From Clostridiales bacterium UBA1779 (GTDB lineage Bacteria > Bacillota > Clostridia > Oscillospirales > CAG-272): a stretch of DNA of 17,093 nucleotides. This document shows positions 14,445 through 17,093 of this stretch, in pieces. The stretch covers positions 1-17,093 of the forward strand of contig DCGL01000115.1 of NCBI GenBank assembly GCA_002314565.1, given 5' to 3'. Every line of letters starts with the position of its first letter. Position 1 is the first letter of the stretch. A program made the translations under genes and the position numbers. The notes below the pieces were generated by a model. It did not search any database. It had not been told where the DNA came from and saw only the letters and a list, made by a program, of their open reading frames with translations.

Positions 14445-14540
14445 AAATTTAGCCGGGGGACGTAAGTGGTGGTGAAAATTTAGCCAGGGGACGTAAGTGG
14501 TGGTGAAATTTTTCACCACCACTTACGTCCCCCGGCTAAA
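14445..14540. repeat. 31-base repeat: two direct copies plus one inverted copy (REP-like)
   Basis: A 31-base unit beginning AAATTTAGCC occurs at 14445-14475 and, with a single G-to-A change, at 14476-14506. The inverted copy at 14510-14540 is an exact reverse complement of 14448-14478 over 31 bases, and of 14479-14508 over 30 bases with one mismatch. Two competing hairpins can therefore form. The block fills the whole gap between the convergent serine hydrolase and NamZ-type genes. No U-run follows on the plus strand. Confidence 0.85.
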
Positions 14541-14541
14541 C

Positions 14542-15663
14542 TCAATAAATCCTGTATTGCTCCGTTTTCTTCTCAAAAAGTGCGATTTTCGCCTTTTCCG
14601 CCTCGATGAAGCGGTCGGGGGCGAAATCGGGGGAGCGGAAGGCGTCGGTGCCGAGCAGATTGTCGATTGAGAAGCGTTCTCCCCATTTGATATACTCAAA
14701 TTCGGGATATTCACGGCGGAGGTAGTCGAGAGCGTAAAGACCGAAGCGGAAGGCGTCGAATTTTCTGTAATCGGTGATGATGATTTCGGCGCCGCGGCAG
14801 ACTTCACCCGCATGCTTTGAAAATGTCGGTTTGAAGCGTATGGGACGAAGCAGCACACCGTCGAAATTTATGTCTTTCAGATATTTTACAAGCTTTTCTT
14901 CGTCGATAAAAGGAGCCCCGAAGGTTTCGAAGGGCTTGCAGGTTCCGCGGCCTTCGGAAATGTTCGTTCCCTCGAAGACGACGGTTCCGACGTAGCATAA
15001 AAGCGAGTCGAAGGTCGGAATGTTGGGACTCGGAAGAATGAAGGGGAGTCCGAGCGTGCGGCTGTCGTCCCGGCGTGCGAGATTCCCGCACGGGATAAGC
15101 GTCAGCTTGCAATTGATGGACTCCTTCTCATTCAGATACTGCGCAAGTTCGCCACAGGTCAGGGCGTAGCGGGAAGGGAGTTCAAATTTGCCGACTCCGG
15201 ATGAAAATTCGGTTTTCAGAACCGAGCCGCAGAGCGTGTCAAGGCCGAGGGGATTGTATCTGTCGAGAACGACGAAGGGAATTCCGGCCTCGGCGGCGAG
15301 CTTCATTCCGCGCGCCATAACGTAAATATAGGTGTAAAAGCGCAGTCCGACGTCCTGAATGTCGTAGATGACGCAGTCAAGGTCGTTGAAATTCAGTTCA
15401 GTCTTTCCGTACATAGAGCGGATTTCGACGCCCGTCGCGGCATCGGTGCTTTCGTCAACTTTGGCTCCTGCCTGGGCAACTCCGTAAAGGCCGTGCTCGG
15501 GACCGTAAATCCGGCAGAGATTGAAGTGTTCGTGCAGAACGTTCTTTGTCGGGGTGAGCTTTGAGTCCATACCCGAGGGATTCGTGATAAGGCCGAGGCG
15601 CTTGCCTCTGAACAGAGCCGCAAATTCTTCCAAGCGGTCCGCACCGTGAAGATAATTATTCAT
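14542..15663 (-). CDS. namZ: NamZ-type exo-beta-N-acetylmuramidase (DUF1343, GH171)
   Basis: A 373-residue member of the DUF1343/GH171 family, whose characterised member in B. subtilis releases MurNAc from the non-reducing end of peptidoglycan fragments. Family landmarks in order: GLITNPSG (24-31), YGPEHGLYG, VIYDIQDVGLRFYTYIY, VVLDRYNPLG, LTCGELAQYL, LPSPNIPTFDSLLCY and VVFEGTNISEGRGTCKPFETFGAPF-like sequence. Deviations: PSRYALT where PxRHGMT is usual, and no Gly-Trp before the RRDDS stretch. There is no signal peptide, unlike the secreted Bacillus enzyme, so it should act on imported disaccharides or muropeptides in the cytoplasm. Its ATG overlaps the murQ stop (ATGA), so expression is coupled. 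It is the last gene of the kinase-murQ-namZ operon and ends two bases before the 31-base repeat block. Confidence 0.88.
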   Translation of the reverse strand: MNNYLHGADRLEEFAALFRGKRLGLITNPSGMDSKLTPTKNVLHEHFNLCRIYGPEHGLYGVAQAGAKVDESTDAATGVEIRSMYGKTELNFNDLDCVIYDIQDVGLRFYTYIYVMARGMKLAAEAGIPFVVLDRYNPLGLDTLCGSVLKTEFSSGVGKFELPSRYALTCGELAQYLNEKESINCKLTLIPCGNLARRDDSRTLGLPFILPSPNIPTFDSLLCYVGTVVFEGTNISEGRGTCKPFETFGAPFIDEEKLVKYLKDINFDGVLLRPIRFKPTFSKHAGEVCRGAEIIITDYRKFDAFRFGLYALDYLRREYPEFEYIKWGERFSIDNLLGTDAFRSPDFAPDRFIEAEKAKIALFEKKTEQYRIY

Positions 15664-16484
15664 AGTCTGTCAATTCTGTTTTTGTAAGTGTCAACCGCGC
15701 GGCGGATGTTCTGACCGTTCTCTTCGAGCAGCTTTGCGGCTCCGGCTTCATCGAGACCCGTGAGCTCGGATACGATGAAATTCATACGTTTGACAAGCTT
15801 TGCGTTGAGCGGACGCAGATTTATCATCAGATTTTCGTAAACGCAGCCGAGTTTTATCATGATTCCGGTTGAAATCATATTGAGAACCAGCTTCTGCGCG
15901 GTTCCGGCTTTCATTCGGGTGGAGCCCGAAACCACCTCCGCACCGGTGTCGGTGAATATTGGGATGTCTACCGCTGCAAGCAGCAGGGAGTCCTCGGTGG
16001 AACTCGTTCCGACGGTCAGCGCTCCGACGGATTTTGCGTATTCCACTGCTCCGAGTACGTATGCGGCTCCGCCGGCGGCGGAAATGCCCATAACGCTATC
16101 CAGATTTGTCGGTTCGTACTGCTTCAGGTCGTTCATACCGAGCTCGGCACTGTCTTCGGCAAGACCCTTCGAGCGTTTCAGAGCTTCGTCACCGCCGGCA
16201 ATAATCCCGATTACCAGTCCTTCGGGGACACCGAAGGTCGGGGGGCATTCTGCTGCGTCAAGCACGCCGAGTCTTCCGGAGGTTCCGCAGCCGACGTAAA
16301 ACAGCCGGCCTCCTTTTTTCATCCTCTCGCTGATTGCGTCAACTGCCTTTGCAATACTTCCGTTTGCCGCCTCAACTGCCTTCACTGCGTTGAGGTTTTC
16401 ATTTTGCATCACTTTTATCATATCCGCCGTGCACATAGTGTCAATGTGCATGCTTGCGGGGTTTCTCATTTCGGTTTTTCTCAT
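15660..16484 (-). CDS. murQ: N-acetylmuramic acid 6-phosphate etherase (MurQ)
   Basis: Removes the lactyl ether from MurNAc-6-phosphate in the cytoplasm, giving GlcNAc-6-phosphate and D-lactate. The 274 residues are slightly short of the usual roughly 300. SIS-domain hallmarks: LFYVGCGTSGRLGVLDAAECPPTFG (catalytic Glu79 in AAECPP), GLAED (Glu110, equivalent by spacing to the second catalytic Glu of E. coli MurQ), and GSTRMKAGTAQKLVLNMIST at 187-206. One conserved loop is changed: where the family has ASGRTPY this protein has AAGGAAY (136-142), losing the Ser, Arg, Thr and Pro. The ATG follows AAGGAG by six bases. It is cotranscribed with the kinase upstream (63-base gap containing a hairpin) and with namZ (4-base overlap). 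No murR-type regulator or PTS gene is present. The family call is firm; full activity depends on that loop. Confidence 0.92.
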   Translation of the reverse strand: MRKTEMRNPASMHIDTMCTADMIKVMQNENLNAVKAVEAANGSIAKAVDAISERMKKGGRLFYVGCGTSGRLGVLDAAECPPTFGVPEGLVIGIIAGGDEALKRSKGLAEDSAELGMNDLKQYEPTNLDSVMGISAAGGAAYVLGAVEYAKSVGALTVGTSSTEDSLLLAAVDIPIFTDTGAEVVSGSTRMKAGTAQKLVLNMISTGIMIKLGCVYENLMINLRPLNAKLVKRMNFIVSELTGLDEAGAAKLLEENGQNIRRAVDTYKNRIDRL

Positions 16485-16510
16485 GGTTTTCTCCTTTTTT
16501 CAGAGCTTCG

Positions 16511-16537
16511 GTGAACCGGAAACGTCCCCCGGTTCAC
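16511..16537. repeat. Intra-operon hairpin sharing a core with the 31-base repeat
   Basis: GTGAACCGG (16511-16519) pairs perfectly with CCGGTTCAC (16529-16537) around a 9-base loop. The right arm and loop contain ACGTCCCCCGG (16522-16532), the same 11 bases found in the inverted repeat copy at 14525-14535. On the transcribed strand it is followed by the murQ ribosome site, not a U-run, so it is more likely a REP-like or mRNA-processing element than a terminator. Confidence 0.65.
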
Positions 16538-16547
16538 TCAGATTGAA

Positions 16548-17093
16548 TTACAGTTTCATTGCCAGTCTGACGGCGCCGGTTTCCTGACCGGCGTTTGTAT
16601 ATTCAGGCTGAAGATGCATTTTCAGCCCAAGACATTGATTCAGCGCAGTTAAATGCCGGCAAAGACCGCCGATGAAAACGAGACGGGTTCTGTTGTCAAA
16701 GCCCATGCAGGCGGTGGCGCGGTTGACGTATCCGACAAGCTTTTGGCACTGCGTTTCAACGATTTCTTCAGCAGCGGGGTCTCTGAAGGGTAAGGCATCA
16801 AAGACCATCGGGGCAAACGAGGCTATGTAGGATTTTCCTTTGGCATAAAAGTCCTGCAGGCAGGACAGCGGATTGGCCGGGCATTGATTCATGATAAGCT
16901 CGCTCATTTTGCCGGTTTTTTCGGAGCCTTCACAGACTCTGAGCGTATGAGCGATTGCAAGGCGGCCGAGGTCATATCCGCAGAGAGTGTCGTCAAAATA
17001 GTATCCGTATCCACCGAAACGGCGTTTTTCCCCGTTTTTCTGTGCGATAATTACGTTCCCGGTCCCAATAATCACGCAGATACCGTCTTCACT
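16548..17093 (-). CDS. BadF/BadG-type N-acetylhexosamine kinase, C-terminal part (cut by window edge)
   Basis: 181 residues are visible and the frame stays open to the right edge, so the N-terminal part, including the first phosphate-binding motif, is missing. The GTG at 17075 is internal (SEDGICVIIGTGN reads through it) and should not be taken as a start. Visible ASKHA/BadF-BadG features are ICVIIGTGN (a phosphate-2-like loop), GGYGYYFDDTLCGYDLGRLAI (the family's GGWGxxxGDEGSGxxxGR region, with the acidic DE.S part altered to DDTLC), LVFIGGLCRHL (adenosine-motif glycine pair) and ETGAVRLAM near the C-terminus. In Clostridium acetobutylicum a kinase of this type (MurK) phosphorylates MurNAc and GlcNAc. 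Immediately upstream of murQ and namZ, that role is the natural reading. A GlcNAc-only kinase or another BadF-family ATPase remains possible. Confidence 0.75.
   Translation of the reverse strand, partial: SEDGICVIIGTGNVIIAQKNGEKRRFGGYGYYFDDTLCGYDLGRLAIAHTLRVCEGSEKTGKMSELIMNQCPANPLSCLQDFYAKGKSYIASFAPMVFDALPFRDPAAEEIVETQCQKLVGYVNRATACMGFDNRTRLVFIGGLCRHLTALNQCLGLKMHLQPEYTNAGQETGAVRLAMKL

Noticed and set aside
14445..14506. Tandem 31-base repeats as a small CRISPR array
   Set aside because: The copies are directly adjacent with no spacer between them and the third copy is inverted; no cas genes are present.
16548..17075. Complete 175-residue protein starting at GTG 17075
   Set aside because: The frame continues to the window edge with a family-consistent sequence, so this is an internal codon of a truncated gene.

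Overview
The window looks like chromosomal DNA of a Gram-positive, Clostridia-like bacterium (Bacillota), probably a gut or rumen glycan user. The evidence is the sequence style: lipoprotein signal peptides of the MKK...C type, Shine-Dalgarno sites close to AGGAGG, near-consensus sigma-A promoters, a BspA/TpLRR surface protein and a run of glycan-handling genes. No marker gene fixes the genus. I count twelve genes, one cut by the right edge. No tRNA, rRNA, CRISPR array, integrase or transposase was seen. No gene-free stretch exceeds 300 bases; the longest, 6454-6748, holds two divergent promoters.

Layout. 55-939 (-) is an AraC-type regulator. Divergent to it, 1146-4417 (+) is a two-gene operon with a 4-base overlap: an orphan solute-binding lipoprotein, then a lipoprotein with an endonuclease/exonuclease/phosphatase (EEP) domain. 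It ends in a hairpin at 4420-4483. 4657-6453 (-) is a cytoplasmic GH20-type hexosaminidase. Divergent to it, 6749-9976 (+) encodes a phosphodiester-glycosidase (NAGPA-type) lipoprotein and a cytoplasmic GH-A clan glycosidase resembling GH39. A terminator at 9983-10019 and a palindrome at 10047-10082 separate these from 13147-10108 (-): a BspA-type leucine-rich-repeat lipoprotein followed by a beta-lactamase-fold serine hydrolase. 13332-14444 (+) is a second serine hydrolase with its own promoter. A 31-base repeat, two direct copies and one inverted, lies at 14445-14540. From the right edge, 17093-14542 (-) is a tight operon: sugar kinase (C-terminal part), MurQ etherase and NamZ-type exo-muramidase.

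How it fits together. The right-hand operon spells out MurNAc salvage. NamZ would release MurNAc, the BadF/BadG-fold kinase would make MurNAc-6-phosphate, and MurQ would convert that to GlcNAc-6-phosphate plus D-lactate. In Bacillus subtilis, MurQ and NamZ are encoded with an exo-glucosaminidase (NagZ) and a beta-lactamase-fold amidase (AmiE). Here a GH20 enzyme and two beta-lactamase-fold hydrolases lie nearby and could fill those roles, but none of these enzymes has a visible export signal. By contrast, the solute-binding, EEP, NAGPA and LRR proteins are all predicted surface lipoproteins. My working model is a surface layer that binds or attacks cell-wall or host polymers, and a cytoplasmic set that finishes amino-sugar salvage. 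No membrane transporter is present in the window, so the import step is missing.
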